A DNA stretch of 64,000 bases from Streptomyces buecherae (GTDB lineage: Bacteria > Actinomycetota > Actinomycetes > Streptomycetales > Streptomycetaceae): contig NZ_CP060404.1 of assembly GCF_014295035.1 (NCBI RefSeq), positions 2,003,501 to 2,067,500 of the forward strand, written 5' to 3'. Position 1 is the stretch's first letter. Each line of letters starts with the position of its first letter. The notes under the pieces were generated by a model that saw only the letters and a program-made list of their open reading frames with translations, ran no database searches and was not told the DNA's origin. Position numbers and translations under genes: made by a program. This document shows, piece by piece, positions 7,909 to 16,839 of this stretch.

Positions 7909-8193
7909 TCAGGCTCCGTCGCCCGAATCCCAGACCAGTTCGCAGACGCGGAAACGGCACGGGTACAGCCTGCTGCTCCAGGAACTCGCGATCACGAGCA
8001 GCCATCCGTCGTCGGTGCGGTACAGCCGCCTGCCGCGCGGGCTCCGTGGGTGTCTCGGCTGGTACGTCTCCACCTTCTCGGCCAGCAGCGTGAGCGCTTC
8101 CTCGCGCGTGCCGTCAACTTCGGCCAGTACCTCGATCGTGTCGATGTCGTTCTGGCCCATGGGTGGCTCGACGAGCAGTCCCCACCGTGGCAT
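7909..8193 (-). CDS. Conserved small hypothetical protein
   Basis: A 94-residue protein immediately upstream of the LigB-like gene on the same strand (16-nt gap), so probably in the same operon. The sequence looks like a compact alpha/beta domain: a DIDTIEVLAEVDGTREEALTLL helix-strand region, then RRLYRTDDGWLLVIASSW strands and a VCELVWDS end. It has two Cys near the C-terminus. I do not recognise a named family. The composition is not low-complexity, which supports a real gene. Confidence 0.75.
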   Translation of the reverse strand: MPRWGLLVEPPMGQNDIDTIEVLAEVDGTREEALTLLAEKVETYQPRHPRSPRGRRLYRTDDGWLLVIASSWSSRLYPCRFRVCELVWDSGDGA

Positions 8194-8587
8194 AGCGCTC
8201 TCCCCCGCCTCGTCTCACGCCGCGTGCGCGTGCGCCGTCGGGGCCGGTCCGGCCGTCGCGGCCCGCCCCGTTCGCCCGGCACGGCGAGTTCGGTACGGCC
8301 CGGTGCGACCCACCGTCGGGGACGCGCGGGTCACGCGCCCCGGCGGCCCCGGCGTACGCACCGTACGGCGCACGACTGCTCACACGTCACGCCGGCCGCG
8401 TACGGTTCCGCTCGGGAGCGGCGCGCTGCTCCCCGTCACGTATGGCTGGACGACGGGCCGGCTGGCGACCCCGGCGGCCGAACCGGCCGGCCACCGCGTG
8501 GGGCGCGTGTTCGGCGGCGTCGGCGGAGCGGCGGGCCAGGGCATGCGATGGGCCGGCCGTCGTGGGTTGCCGGCCGACGGTGCTCGG
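8194..8587. other. Gap downstream of miaB, no gene seen
   Basis: 394 bp of very GC-rich sequence between the small hypothetical gene and the miaB stop. I see no repeat array, RNA gene or convincing short gene. It should hold the miaB terminator and the promoter for the 7909 operon. Confidence 0.5.
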
Positions 8588-10108
8588 TCAGCGGACGGAG
8601 CAGCCGCCGGGCTCCGCGGGCAGCGGCGCGGGGGCGCCCACCGTGGGCAGGCCGAGCATGACGCCCGCGGGCTTTGGCTCCGGCGCGGCGTTGCGCTTCT
8701 CCCACGCGTCACCCGCCCGCGTGCGCCGTACGCCCCGGGGGGTGCCCTCCGCGAGGAGGTGGTGCGGTGCCGCGTAGGTGATGTCCACCGTGACGACGTC
8801 GCCGGGGCGAACCGGCTCGTCGGGGCGGGTGAAGTGCACCAGGCGGTTGTCGGGGGCCCGGCCGGAGAGGCGGCGGGTGGCGTCGTCCTTGCGGCCCTCG
8901 CCCTCCGCGACCAGGACCTCCACGGTGCGGCCGACCTGGCGCTTGTTCTCCGCCCAACTGATCTCTTCCTGGACGGCGACCAGGCGCTCGTAGCGGTCCT
9001 GGACGACCGCCTTCGGGATCTGGTCGTCCATCTCGGCGGCCGGGGTGCCGGGGCGCTTGGAGTACTGGAAGGTGAACGCCTGGGCGAACCGCGCCTCGCG
9101 GACCACGTGCAGCGTCTGCTCGAAGTCGGCCTCGGTCTCGCCGGGGAAGCCGACGATGATGTCGGTGGAGATCGCCGCGTCCGGCATGGCGGCGCGCACC
9201 TTCTCGATAATCCCCAGGAAGCGCTCCTGCCGGTACGAGCGACGCATGGCCTTGAGCACCGTGTCGGAGCCGGACTGGAGCGGCATGTGCAGTTGCGGCA
9301 TAACGTTCGGCGTCTCGGCCATGGCGGCGATCACGTCGTCCGTGAAGTCGCGCGGGTGCGGCGAGGTGAAGCGCACCCGCTCAAGACCCTCGATGGTGCC
9401 GCAGGCGCGCAGCAGCTTGCTGAACGCCTCACGGTCGCCGATGTCCGAGCCGTACGCGTTGACGTTCTGGCCGAGCAGCGTGATCTCGGTTACGCCCTCG
9501 GCGACCAGCGCCTCGACCTCGGCGAGGATGTCGCCGGGACGGCGGTCCTTCTCCTTGCCGCGCAGGGCGGGCACGATGCAGAAGGTGCAGGTGTTGTTGC
9601 AGCCGACCGAGATGGACACCCATGCCGCGTAGGCGGACTCGCGGCGGGTGGGCAGCGTCGAGGGGAACGCCTCCAGCGACTCGGCGATCTCGACCTGCGC
9701 CTCTTCCTGGACCCGCGCGCGCTCCAGCAGGACCGGCAGGCTGCCGATGTTGTGCGTGCCGAAGACCACGTCCACCCACGGGGCCTTCTTGACGATCGTG
9801 TCGCGGTCCTTCTGGGCCAGGCAGCCGCCGACCGCGATCTGCATGCCAGGCCGCCGCGCCTTCATCGGGGCGAGCCGGCCGAGGTTGCCGTAGAGCCGGT
9901 TGTCGGCGTTCTCCCGCACCGCGCAGGTGTTGAAGACGACGATGTCGGCATCGCCCTCAGCGGAGCCCTCGGGCGCGCGCACGTAACCGGCGTCCTCCAG
10001 GAGGCCGGACAGCCGCTCGGAGTCGTGGACGTTCATCTGGCACCCGTAGGTGCGCACTTCGTAGCTTCGATTCACGCCCACTGCACTGCTCCGGTCACTG
10101 CTGCTCAT
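8588..10108 (-). CDS. miaB: tRNA 2-methylthio-N6-dimethylallyladenosine synthase
   Basis: A radical SAM methylthiotransferase that adds the 2-methylthio group to i6A37 made by MiaA. The domain order is an N-terminal UPF0004 domain with three cluster cysteines ([34 protein letters not shown]), then the radical SAM core with the CxxxCxxC motif in [12 protein letters not shown], and a C-terminal TRAM-like domain. With the ATG at 10108 it has 506 residues, as expected. An in-frame start 42 nt upstream is possible but adds an atypical Arg-rich leader. There is no strong Shine-Dalgarno at either; a GTG 33 nt inside (VNRSYEV) is another option. Confidence 0.95.
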   Translation of the reverse strand: MSSSDRSSAVGVNRSYEVRTYGCQMNVHDSERLSGLLEDAGYVRAPEGSAEGDADIVVFNTCAVRENADNRLYGNLGRLAPMKARRPGMQIAVGGCLAQKDRDTIVKKAPWVDVVFGTHNIGSLPVLLERARVQEEAQVEIAESLEAFPSTLPTRRESAYAAWVSISVGCNNTCTFCIVPALRGKEKDRRPGDILAEVEALVAEGVTEITLLGQNVNAYGSDIGDREAFSKLLRACGTIEGLERVRFTSPHPRDFTDDVIAAMAETPNVMPQLHMPLQSGSDTVLKAMRRSYRQERFLGIIEKVRAAMPDAAISTDIIVGFPGETEADFEQTLHVVREARFAQAFTFQYSKRPGTPAAEMDDQIPKAVVQDRYERLVAVQEEISWAENKRQVGRTVEVLVAEGEGRKDDATRRLSGRAPDNRLVHFTRPDEPVRPGDVVTVDITYAAPHHLLAEGTPRGVRRTRAGDAWEKRNAAPEPKPAGVMLGLPTVGAPAPLPAEPGGCSVR

Positions 10109-10232
10109 GACATCAGGGTAGACGGGCGCGCGTCTCGTACGTCCTCGCACTCATCTTGGTTGCCCAGGGTACGTGTTCGACTCCGTTCCCCGCCCCTCCC
10201 TTCCGCGCCGCGATGCTGGCAGTATCCGGCCC

Positions 10233-11288
10233 ATGCTCAAGACCCTGACCGAACGGCCGGGAGCGTGGCGCGCGCTCCGTGCCACCGGCATCGCGGGCGG
10301 CCCCGGCATCGGGCGGACCCGGCGGCTGTGGCGGCTCGCCGTGACGGCCGTCGTGGTGCTCGGGCTGCTGCTGTGGTGGTTGCTGCCGGTGGGCGACGAT
10401 GCGTCCCCGAGCGGGAGCGTGACCGTGACGACCGGGGTGCGTACGGGCGTGTACGCGCGGTACGGCGAACTGCTCAAGGATCACCTCGACGAGGACCTGC
10501 CGCGGCTACGGGTGAACCTCATGCCGAGCGAGGGATCGGTGCAGAACATCAGGCGGCTCGTCGCCGGCGAGGCGTCCTTCACGATCGCCACCGCCGACGC
10601 CGTGGCGACCTACCGCGACGAGGGCGGCGACGGCGCACACCGGCTGCGGGCGTGCGCCCGGTTGTACGACGACTACCTGCAGTTGGTCGTACCCGCCGGT
10701 TCGACGGTGCGCCGCGCCGCGGACCTCGCCGGCAAGCGCGTGGCGATCGGACAACCCGGCTCCGGCGTCAGCCTGATCGCGGAGCGGCTCCTGACGGCGG
10801 CGGGGCTCGACCCGGAGAAGGACCTGACGCCGGTGCCGGTAGGGATCAGTGAGATGACCACACTGATGCGAAAGGGGAAGATCGACGCCTTCTTCTGGTC
10901 CGGTGGCCTGCCGACGGGCGCCGTGCTCGATCTCGCGAAGCGCTATCCGATCCGGCTCGTGCAACTCGGTGACCTGGTGGATCGCGTGCACAAGCTCGGC
11001 GGCGCCAAGCACTACTACCGGGCCGCCGTGATGCCCGCCGACGCCTACCCCATGGTGCAACGGGGCCAGGCCATCAAGACCATCGCGGTGGCCAACCTGT
11101 TGGTGACGACGGACGGGACGGACCGGACGCTGACGGAGAGCGTCACGCGAACGGTGATCAACAGCCGCGACAAGATCGGCGAGAGCGTGCACGCGGCGCA
11201 GCGCGTCGATCTTCGCACGGCCATCTACACCGACCCGCTGACCCTCCACGAGGGCGCCAAGCGCTACTACCGGTCGGTCAAGCCCTGA
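10233..11288 (+). CDS. TAXI-family TRAP-type solute-binding protein, membrane-anchored
   Basis: A 351-residue extracytoplasmic binding protein of the TAXI/NMT1 type. A basic cytoplasmic stretch precedes one strong membrane anchor at about residues 31-52 (AVTAVVVLGLLLWWLLP). The ligand-binding body follows: VTTGVRTGVYARYGELL, the AGEASFTIATADA segment, and GKRVAIGQPGSGVSLIAERLL. No TRAP membrane subunit is encoded nearby, so it may act as a sensor partner rather than a transporter component. I chose the ATG at 10233 to avoid an atypical N-terminal extension. It is divergent from miaB with a gap of about 120 bp. The ligand is unknown. Confidence 0.85.
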   Translation: MLKTLTERPGAWRALRATGIAGGPGIGRTRRLWRLAVTAVVVLGLLLWWLLPVGDDASPSGSVTVTTGVRTGVYARYGELLKDHLDEDLPRLRVNLMPSEGSVQNIRRLVAGEASFTIATADAVATYRDEGGDGAHRLRACARLYDDYLQLVVPAGSTVRRAADLAGKRVAIGQPGSGVSLIAERLLTAAGLDPEKDLTPVPVGISEMTTLMRKGKIDAFFWSGGLPTGAVLDLAKRYPIRLVQLGDLVDRVHKLGGAKHYYRAAVMPADAYPMVQRGQAIKTIAVANLLVTTDGTDRTLTESVTRTVINSRDKIGESVHAAQRVDLRTAIYTDPLTLHEGAKRYYRSVKP

Positions 11289-11394
11289 GGCCCCCGCCCG
11301 CCCGCCCGCGAAGGGCCGGCGCCGCCCCCCTCCGGGCACGCCCGCATCAGCCGGCCCACCCCGTCGCCGGCGCGATCCGTCACCGCACCGGCCG

Positions 11395-12729
11395 TCAACG
11401 CGTCGATGCGTTCGTGCGCCGACCGCCTCGGCGCGCTGATCCACCAGCGCATCGGTCCACTGACGCATCGATCCATCGACACGTCGATCCACCGACGCAC
11501 CGCCGCGTCGCCGCGCGCGCCGGCGGCCGGGTGTGCGCGTACGGGCACGCTCTGCCGGGGCTCAGGCGCGGCGGTGCGTCGGTGGGGGCAAGGTCGGCGG
11601 CGTCGAGGGCCGGGTCGGGGAGCAGTTCGAACGCGGCGGCAGCCGCCCCCACGAGCCCCGCGTCGGTGCCCAGCGAGGCCGGCACCGCCTCGATGCCCCG
11701 TACGAACGAGAGCGCGGCGTACGTCGCCAGGTGTCGCCGCAGCGGTGCGAACAGCACCTCGCCGGCCGCGGCCACGCCGCCGCCGATCACCGCCGCCTCG
11801 ACCTCCAGCAGGGTCGCGGTGCCGGCGACCGCCGCGGCCAGGGCCCGCCCGGCCCGGTCGAAGGCGGCCAGGGCCACCGGGTCTCCGTCGCGTGCCGCGG
11901 CGGCGACCACCGCCGCCGAGCGGTCGGCCCCGGTCGGCCGCCAGCCCATCGCGGCGGCATGGCGGGCGATGGCCGGGCCCGACGCGAGGGCTTCGACGCA
12001 TCCTCGGGAGCCGCACGGGCACGGGGGGCCGTCCACCTCCACGCTGATGTGGCCGATGTGTCCCGCGTTACCCGTGGGCCCGGGGCACAGTCGCCCGTCC
12101 AGGATCAGGCCGCCGCCGACGCCGGTGGAGACCACCATGCACAGCGCGTTCCGGCGGCCACGGGCCGCTCCCAGCCAGTGTTCGGCGGCGGCCATGGCCA
12201 CCCCGTCGCCCACGAGCGCGACCGGCACCGGCGCCCCGTGGCACGCGAGGGCGGCCTCGGTGCGGGCGCGGACCGGGAAGTCGCGCCAGGCCGTGATGTT
12301 GACCGGGCTGACGGTGCCGCGCGCGGCGTCGACCGGCCCCGCGCTGGCGAGGCCGCACCGGGTGACGCGGGCCCACTCGGGCGAGCGCGCCAGGGTGGTG
12401 ATGACCTCGGTGACGGCGGCCATGACCGCCTCGGCCGCCGCCCCGGGCGAAGCGCAGGCCGCGCCCACGGCGCCGGCCGGCGCGGCGCCGTGGCCCCGCC
12501 CCGTACTGGGCGGCGTGGGCCGCCTGGCCGTGGCGTGCACCGTGCCCCGTCGGTCCACCAACGCACCCGCGATCTTGGTCCCGCCGATGTCGATGGCCAC
12601 GCTCAGCGCGGCGCTGCCGGCGCCGTGGCCCGACGCTCCCCAGGAGGCGGGCGCGGCCGGCGCGCGCGTAGGGGTGGCCGGGCGGGGCGGGGGCGCGTCG
12701 GCTGGCGTCAGTGCGTCGGCTGCGGTCAT
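11395..12729 (-). CDS. ROK family sugar kinase (glucokinase-like) with extended tails
   Basis: A cytosolic ATP-dependent sugar kinase of the ROK family. AIDIGGTKIAG is the ATP-binding phosphate-1 motif. STGVGGGLILDG and GNAGHIGHISVE are ROK signatures, and PCPCGSRGCVEALASG is the zinc-binding CxCGxxGCxE motif. The core ends near FELLPDP, and a further tail of about 70 residues, rich in Arg, Cys and Gly, is encoded by a 16-bp tandem repeat. The N-terminal 40 residues are Ala/Pro-rich and include a GHGAG heptamer-type unit. The start at 12729 has GAGAGG about 9 nt upstream. It is divergent from the alpha-mannosidase gene, which suggests phosphorylation of a released hexose. Confidence 0.88.
   Translation of the reverse strand: MTAADALTPADAPPPRPATPTRAPAAPASWGASGHGAGSAALSVAIDIGGTKIAGALVDRRGTVHATARRPTPPSTGRGHGAAPAGAVGAACASPGAAAEAVMAAVTEVITTLARSPEWARVTRCGLASAGPVDAARGTVSPVNITAWRDFPVRARTEAALACHGAPVPVALVGDGVAMAAAEHWLGAARGRRNALCMVVSTGVGGGLILDGRLCPGPTGNAGHIGHISVEVDGPPCPCGSRGCVEALASGPAIARHAAAMGWRPTGADRSAAVVAAAARDGDPVALAAFDRAGRALAAAVAGTATLLEVEAAVIGGGVAAAGEVLFAPLRRHLATYAALSFVRGIEAVPASLGTDAGLVGAAAAAFELLPDPALDAADLAPTDAPPRLSPGRACPYAHTRPPARAATRRCVGGSTCRWIDASVDRCAGGSARRGGRRTNASTR
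11439..11502. repeat. Four 16-bp imperfect tandem repeats in the ROK gene tail
   Basis: Four consecutive 16-mers of the type ATCCAYCGACGCATCG start at 11439, 11455, 11471 and 11487, each differing by a few bases. Because 16 is not a multiple of three, each copy is read in a different frame. The ROK C-terminal tail there is therefore low-complexity and probably not conserved. Confidence 0.85.
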
Positions 12730-13119
12730 GGCGGTCTGCCTCTCGGTCGATGCGGCTGTGGCTCTGCTCGGGCCCCGTGGGCGCGCGGCCCACCGCACCG
12801 GGGCTCGGCCTCGGTATCGGGCCAAGGGGCCCGGCCAAAGGCTCGCGACGCGCGCGGACCGCTCCCGAACCAGCGGCCCGCGGCGCGCCGTGCCGGCGGC
12901 GCGGGCGCCCCGCGCGGAGGGGGACTCCTTACGGAACGGGCCACGCCGCCACGGAGATACGGCGCAGCCGCGGCGACGTCGGTTCCGGCCGTACGGGGGT
13001 TCAGGCCGAGGTACCCGGGGGCCGGCCCCCGGGGGGCGCGTGGGCTCGGTCGCCGCACCCGCCGCCAGGCGCCGTACGCCGCGCGCGACACCGACTCCAC
13101 CCCAGCGCCCGTGTGGCCT

Positions 13120-13495
13120 CGTGCTCCGTGCCCCCTTGCTCCCTGGTCGCTGCCCCGTGGTCGCCGCTCCGTGCCCCGTGCCCCGCGCTCCGTGCCCCGT
13201 GGTCGCCGCTCCGTGCCCCGTGCCCCGCGCTCCGTGCCCCGTGGTCGCCGCTCCGTGCCCCGTGCCCCGCGCTCCGTGCCCCGTGGTCGCCGCTCCGTGC
13301 CCCGCGCTCCGTGGTCGCCGCTCCGCGCCCCGTGCCCCGCGCTCCATGCCCCGCGCCCCGTGGTCGGCGCTACGCGCCCCGTGCCCCGTGCGATCGCCGC
13401 ACCGCGCTCCGTACCTCGTGCCCCGTGGTCGCCGCTCCGCGCCCCGCGCTCCGTGCCCCGCGCTCCGTGGTCGCCGCTCCGCGCCCCATAGCGTC
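13120..13495. repeat. Heptamer-derived array with a 42-bp higher-order unit
   Basis: This lies in the 1046-bp divergent gap (12730-13775) between the ROK and GH38 genes. GGTCGCC followed by five CTCCGTG/CCCCGTG/CCCCGCG-type heptamers makes a 42-bp unit. The GGTCGCC marker recurs at 13159, 13201, 13243 and 13285 (42 bp apart) and 13313 (28 bp), all multiples of seven. Degenerate copies continue to about 13495. The flanks 12730-13110 and 13496-13775 show no gene; the right flank must contain the GH38 promoter. Confidence 0.9.
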
Positions 13496-13775
13496 ATGCC
13501 GGGAGTTCAGCGCCCACGCCCCGCGCTCGCCGCCCCACGCCCCGTACGCCCCCTCCCCCGCCCCGTACGCGACAGCCGACGGGGGACCGGGGGCGCGGCG
13601 ACGGGGCGGTCCGCGGTGCCGTCCCGGTTTTCCTCGCCGATCAGTGGTAATGCCACCTGAGCATCGCGCGATCGGGGCGGGCCCCGTCCCGGCGCGCGCT
13701 CCCGTATCCGCACCGCGCACGTCATCAGCACACACCGTCAGCCGTTCCGCCCCACGAACCATCGGAGCCGCCGCC

Positions 13776-16700
13776 ATGCATGACGACCGCAGCATCGTCG
13801 AAGACCGTCTGCGCCGTGTCCTCACCGAGCGCGTCCGACCCGCCGTCTACGGCGCCACCGAACCGCTCACCCTCGGGCGGTGGGAGGTGCCCGGCGAACC
13901 GGTGCCGGTGGCCGAGGGGTTGGCCGCGGAGTACGGTCCGGCCGCCGTCGGGGACCGGTGGGGCCCGGCGTGGGGGACGACCTGGTTCAGGGTGACGGGG
14001 CGGGTGCCCTCGGCGTGGGCGGGCCGCACCGTCGAGGCCGTACTCGACCTCGGCTTCGACCGCCAACTCCCCGGCTTCCAGTGCGAGGGGCTGGTCTACC
14101 GGGCCGACGGGGAGGCCGTGAAGGCGCTCAACCCGCACAACGCCTGGGTGCGCGTCGGTGCCCCGGTCGAGGGCGGTGAGGAGGTCGAGTGGTACGTGGA
14201 GGCCGCGTCCAACCCGATCCTGGTCGGCCAGTCGCCGACCCGGGAGGGCGACCACCTCACCGCGAGCGACGAGCCGCTGTACCGGCTCACCCGGATGGAG
14301 CTCGCCGTCTTCGAGCCGGAGGTGTGGGAGCTGGTCCAGGACCTGGATGTGGTCGGCAGCCTGATGACGCAGCTCTCCACCGGCGACGCGCGCCGCTTCG
14401 AGCTGCTGCGCGCCGTCGAGCGCTGTCTCGACGCCCTGGACCTCGCCGACGTCCCCGGCACCGCTGCCCGGGCCCGGGGCGCGCTGGCGGGCGTGCTCGC
14501 CGCCCCGGCCAACGCCTCCGCGCACCGCGTCAGCGCCGTCGGACACGCCCACATCGACTCGGCGTGGCTGTGGCCGCTGCGCGAGACGGTGCGCAAGGTC
14601 GCCCGCACCTCGTCGAACGTGGTGCAGCTCATGGACGACCACCCCGAGTTCGTCTTCGCCATGTCGCAGGCCCAGCAGCTCGCGTGGATCAAGGAGCACC
14701 GGCCCGAGGTCTTCGCCAGGGTGAAGGAGAAGGTGGCCAGCGGCCAGTTCGTCCCGGTGGGCGGCATGTGGGTGGAGTCCGACACCAACATGGTGGGTGG
14801 CGAGGCGATGGCCCGCCAGTTCCTCTACGGCAAGAAGTTCTTCCTGGACGAGTTCGGCATCGAGACGAAGGAGGTGTGGCTACCGGACTCGTTCGGGTAC
14901 ACGGCGGCGATGCCCCAGTTGGTGAAGCTCTCGGGCTCCGACTGGTTCCTCACGCAGAAGATCTCCTGGAGCCGGACCAACAAGTTCCCGCACCACACCT
15001 TCTGGTGGGAGGGCATCGACGGAACCCGCGTCTTCACGCACTTCCCACCGATCGACACCTACAACTCCGACCTCGGTGGTGCCGAACTGGCCCACGCGGC
15101 CCGCAACTACCAGGAGAAGGGCCGCGGCACGCGGTCGCTGGCCCCGTTCGGCTGGGGTGACGGCGGTGGCGGCCCCACCCGCGAGATGCTGGCCCGCGCG
15201 CGGCGCCTCGGCGACCTGGAGGGCTCGCCCCGGGTGACGATCGAGCGCCCGTCGGCGTTCTTCGCGGCGGCGCGGGCCGAGTACCCCGACGCGCCGGTGT
15301 GGGCGGGCGAGCTGTACCTGGAGCTGCACCGCGGCACCTACACCTCGCAGGCCAAGACGAAGCAGGGCAACCGGCACAGCGAGTCGCTGCTGCGCGAGGC
15401 CGAGCTGTGGGCGGCCACCGCGGCCAGCACGGTGTCCGGCTTCTCCTACCCGTACGAGGAGTTGGAGCGCCTCTGGAAGACGGTGTTGCTGCACCAGTTC
15501 CACGACATCCTGCCCGGCTCGTCGATCGCCTGGGTGCACCGCGAGGCGCGCGAGACCTACGCCCGGGTGCGCGCCGAGTTGACGGAGCTGGTGTCCGCCG
15601 CGCAGGCGGCGTTGGCCGGTCCGGGCGAGGAGCCGGTCGTCTTCAACGCCGCGCCGCACGCCCGGCGCGGCGTCCCCGCCGGCGGCGCGGCCCTGGCCCC
15701 GCCGCCGGCGAGCGCCCCGGTCACGGCGGCCGAGCGGGACGGCGGCGGCTACGTGCTCACCAACGGGCTGCTGCGGGTCGAGGTCGACGAGCGTGGCCTC
15801 GTGGTCTCCGCGTACGACCTGACCGCCGGGCGCGAGGCCATCGCTCCCGGCCTGGCCGGGAACCTGCTCCAGATCCACCCGGACTTCCCGAACATGTGGG
15901 ACGCCTGGGACGTCGACCACTTCTACCGGCACAACGTGACCGACCTGGTCGACGTCGACGAGCTGGACCTGGCCGAGTCGACCGACGAGCGCGCGGTGGT
16001 CACGGTCGCGCGCTCCTTCGGCGACGCGGGCTCCACCGTCCGGCAGCGGCTCGCGTTGCGCGCCGGCGCCAAGGTGCTCGACATCGACACCGAGGTGGAC
16101 TGGCGGGATACGGAGAAGTTCCTCAAGGCGGCCTTCCCGCTGGACGTGAAGGCGGACCGGTCCGCGTCCGAGACGCAGTTCGGGCACGTGTACCGGGCCA
16201 CGCACACCAACACCTCGTGGGAGGCGGCCAAGTTCGAGATCTGCGCGCACCGTTGGGTGCAGGTCGAGGAGCCCGGCTGGGGCGCCGCCGTGGTCAACGA
16301 CTCGACGTACGGCCACGACGTCACCCGCGACGTGCGCGCGGACGGCGGGCAGACCACCACGGTGCGGCTCTCGCTGCTCCGTGCCCCGCGCTACCCCGAC
16401 CCGGAGACCGACCATGGCCACCACCGGCTGCGGTACGCCCTCGCGCCCGGCGCGACCGTGGCCGACGCGGTGCGCGAGGGGCACCGGATCAACCTCCCCG
16501 AGCGCACCGTCACCGGCGGCCGGGCCGTCGAACCGCTGGTCTCCGTCGCCGGCGACCAGGTGATCGTGGAGGCGGTCAAGCTCGCGGAGGACCGCGGCGG
16601 GGACATCGTGGTGCGGCTGTACGAGTCCGGCGGCGGCCGGGCCAGCACGACGCTGACCGCCTCCGTACCGGTCGCTGAGGTGGTCGAGACCGACCTGCTG

Positions 16701-16811
16701 GAGCGTCCGTTGGCCGACGCCCCGAAGCGCGCGTTCTCGCCCGAGGGCGCGCTGGAGCTGATCCTGCGCCCGTTCCAGATCCTGACCCTGCGGCTGACCC
16801 CACGCGGCTGA
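13776..16811 (+). CDS. Alpha-mannosidase, glycoside hydrolase family 38
   Basis: Removes alpha-linked mannose from oligosaccharides. The 1011-residue length is normal for the family. Visible features are the zinc-site motif GHAHIDSAWLWP at about 255, the nucleophile region LPDSFGYTAAMPQL (Asp about 371), and the conserved HQFHDILPGSSI block at about 572. The middle and C-terminal beta-sandwich domains end in PFQILTLRLTP. There is no signal peptide, so it is probably cytoplasmic and acts on imported glycans. GGAG lies 8 nt before the ATG. Pairing with a divergent ROK kinase suggests a small mannoside-use locus. Confidence 0.95.
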   Translation: MHDDRSIVEDRLRRVLTERVRPAVYGATEPLTLGRWEVPGEPVPVAEGLAAEYGPAAVGDRWGPAWGTTWFRVTGRVPSAWAGRTVEAVLDLGFDRQLPGFQCEGLVYRADGEAVKALNPHNAWVRVGAPVEGGEEVEWYVEAASNPILVGQSPTREGDHLTASDEPLYRLTRMELAVFEPEVWELVQDLDVVGSLMTQLSTGDARRFELLRAVERCLDALDLADVPGTAARARGALAGVLAAPANASAHRVSAVGHAHIDSAWLWPLRETVRKVARTSSNVVQLMDDHPEFVFAMSQAQQLAWIKEHRPEVFARVKEKVASGQFVPVGGMWVESDTNMVGGEAMARQFLYGKKFFLDEFGIETKEVWLPDSFGYTAAMPQLVKLSGSDWFLTQKISWSRTNKFPHHTFWWEGIDGTRVFTHFPPIDTYNSDLGGAELAHAARNYQEKGRGTRSLAPFGWGDGGGGPTREMLARARRLGDLEGSPRVTIERPSAFFAAARAEYPDAPVWAGELYLELHRGTYTSQAKTKQGNRHSESLLREAELWAATAASTVSGFSYPYEELERLWKTVLLHQFHDILPGSSIAWVHREARETYARVRAELTELVSAAQAALAGPGEEPVVFNAAPHARRGVPAGGAALAPPPASAPVTAAERDGGGYVLTNGLLRVEVDERGLVVSAYDLTAGREAIAPGLAGNLLQIHPDFPNMWDAWDVDHFYRHNVTDLVDVDELDLAESTDERAVVTVARSFGDAGSTVRQRLALRAGAKVLDIDTEVDWRDTEKFLKAAFPLDVKADRSASETQFGHVYRATHTNTSWEAAKFEICAHRWVQVEEPGWGAAVVNDSTYGHDVTRDVRADGGQTTTVRLSLLRAPRYPDPETDHGHHRLRYALAPGATVADAVREGHRINLPERTVTGGRAVEPLVSVAGDQVIVEAVKLAEDRGGDIVVRLYESGGGRASTTLTASVPVAEVVETDLLERPLADAPKRAFSPEGALELILRPFQILTLRLTPRG

Positions 16812-16839
16812 GTCGCGCCCCGCGCACGGCGCCCCGTAC

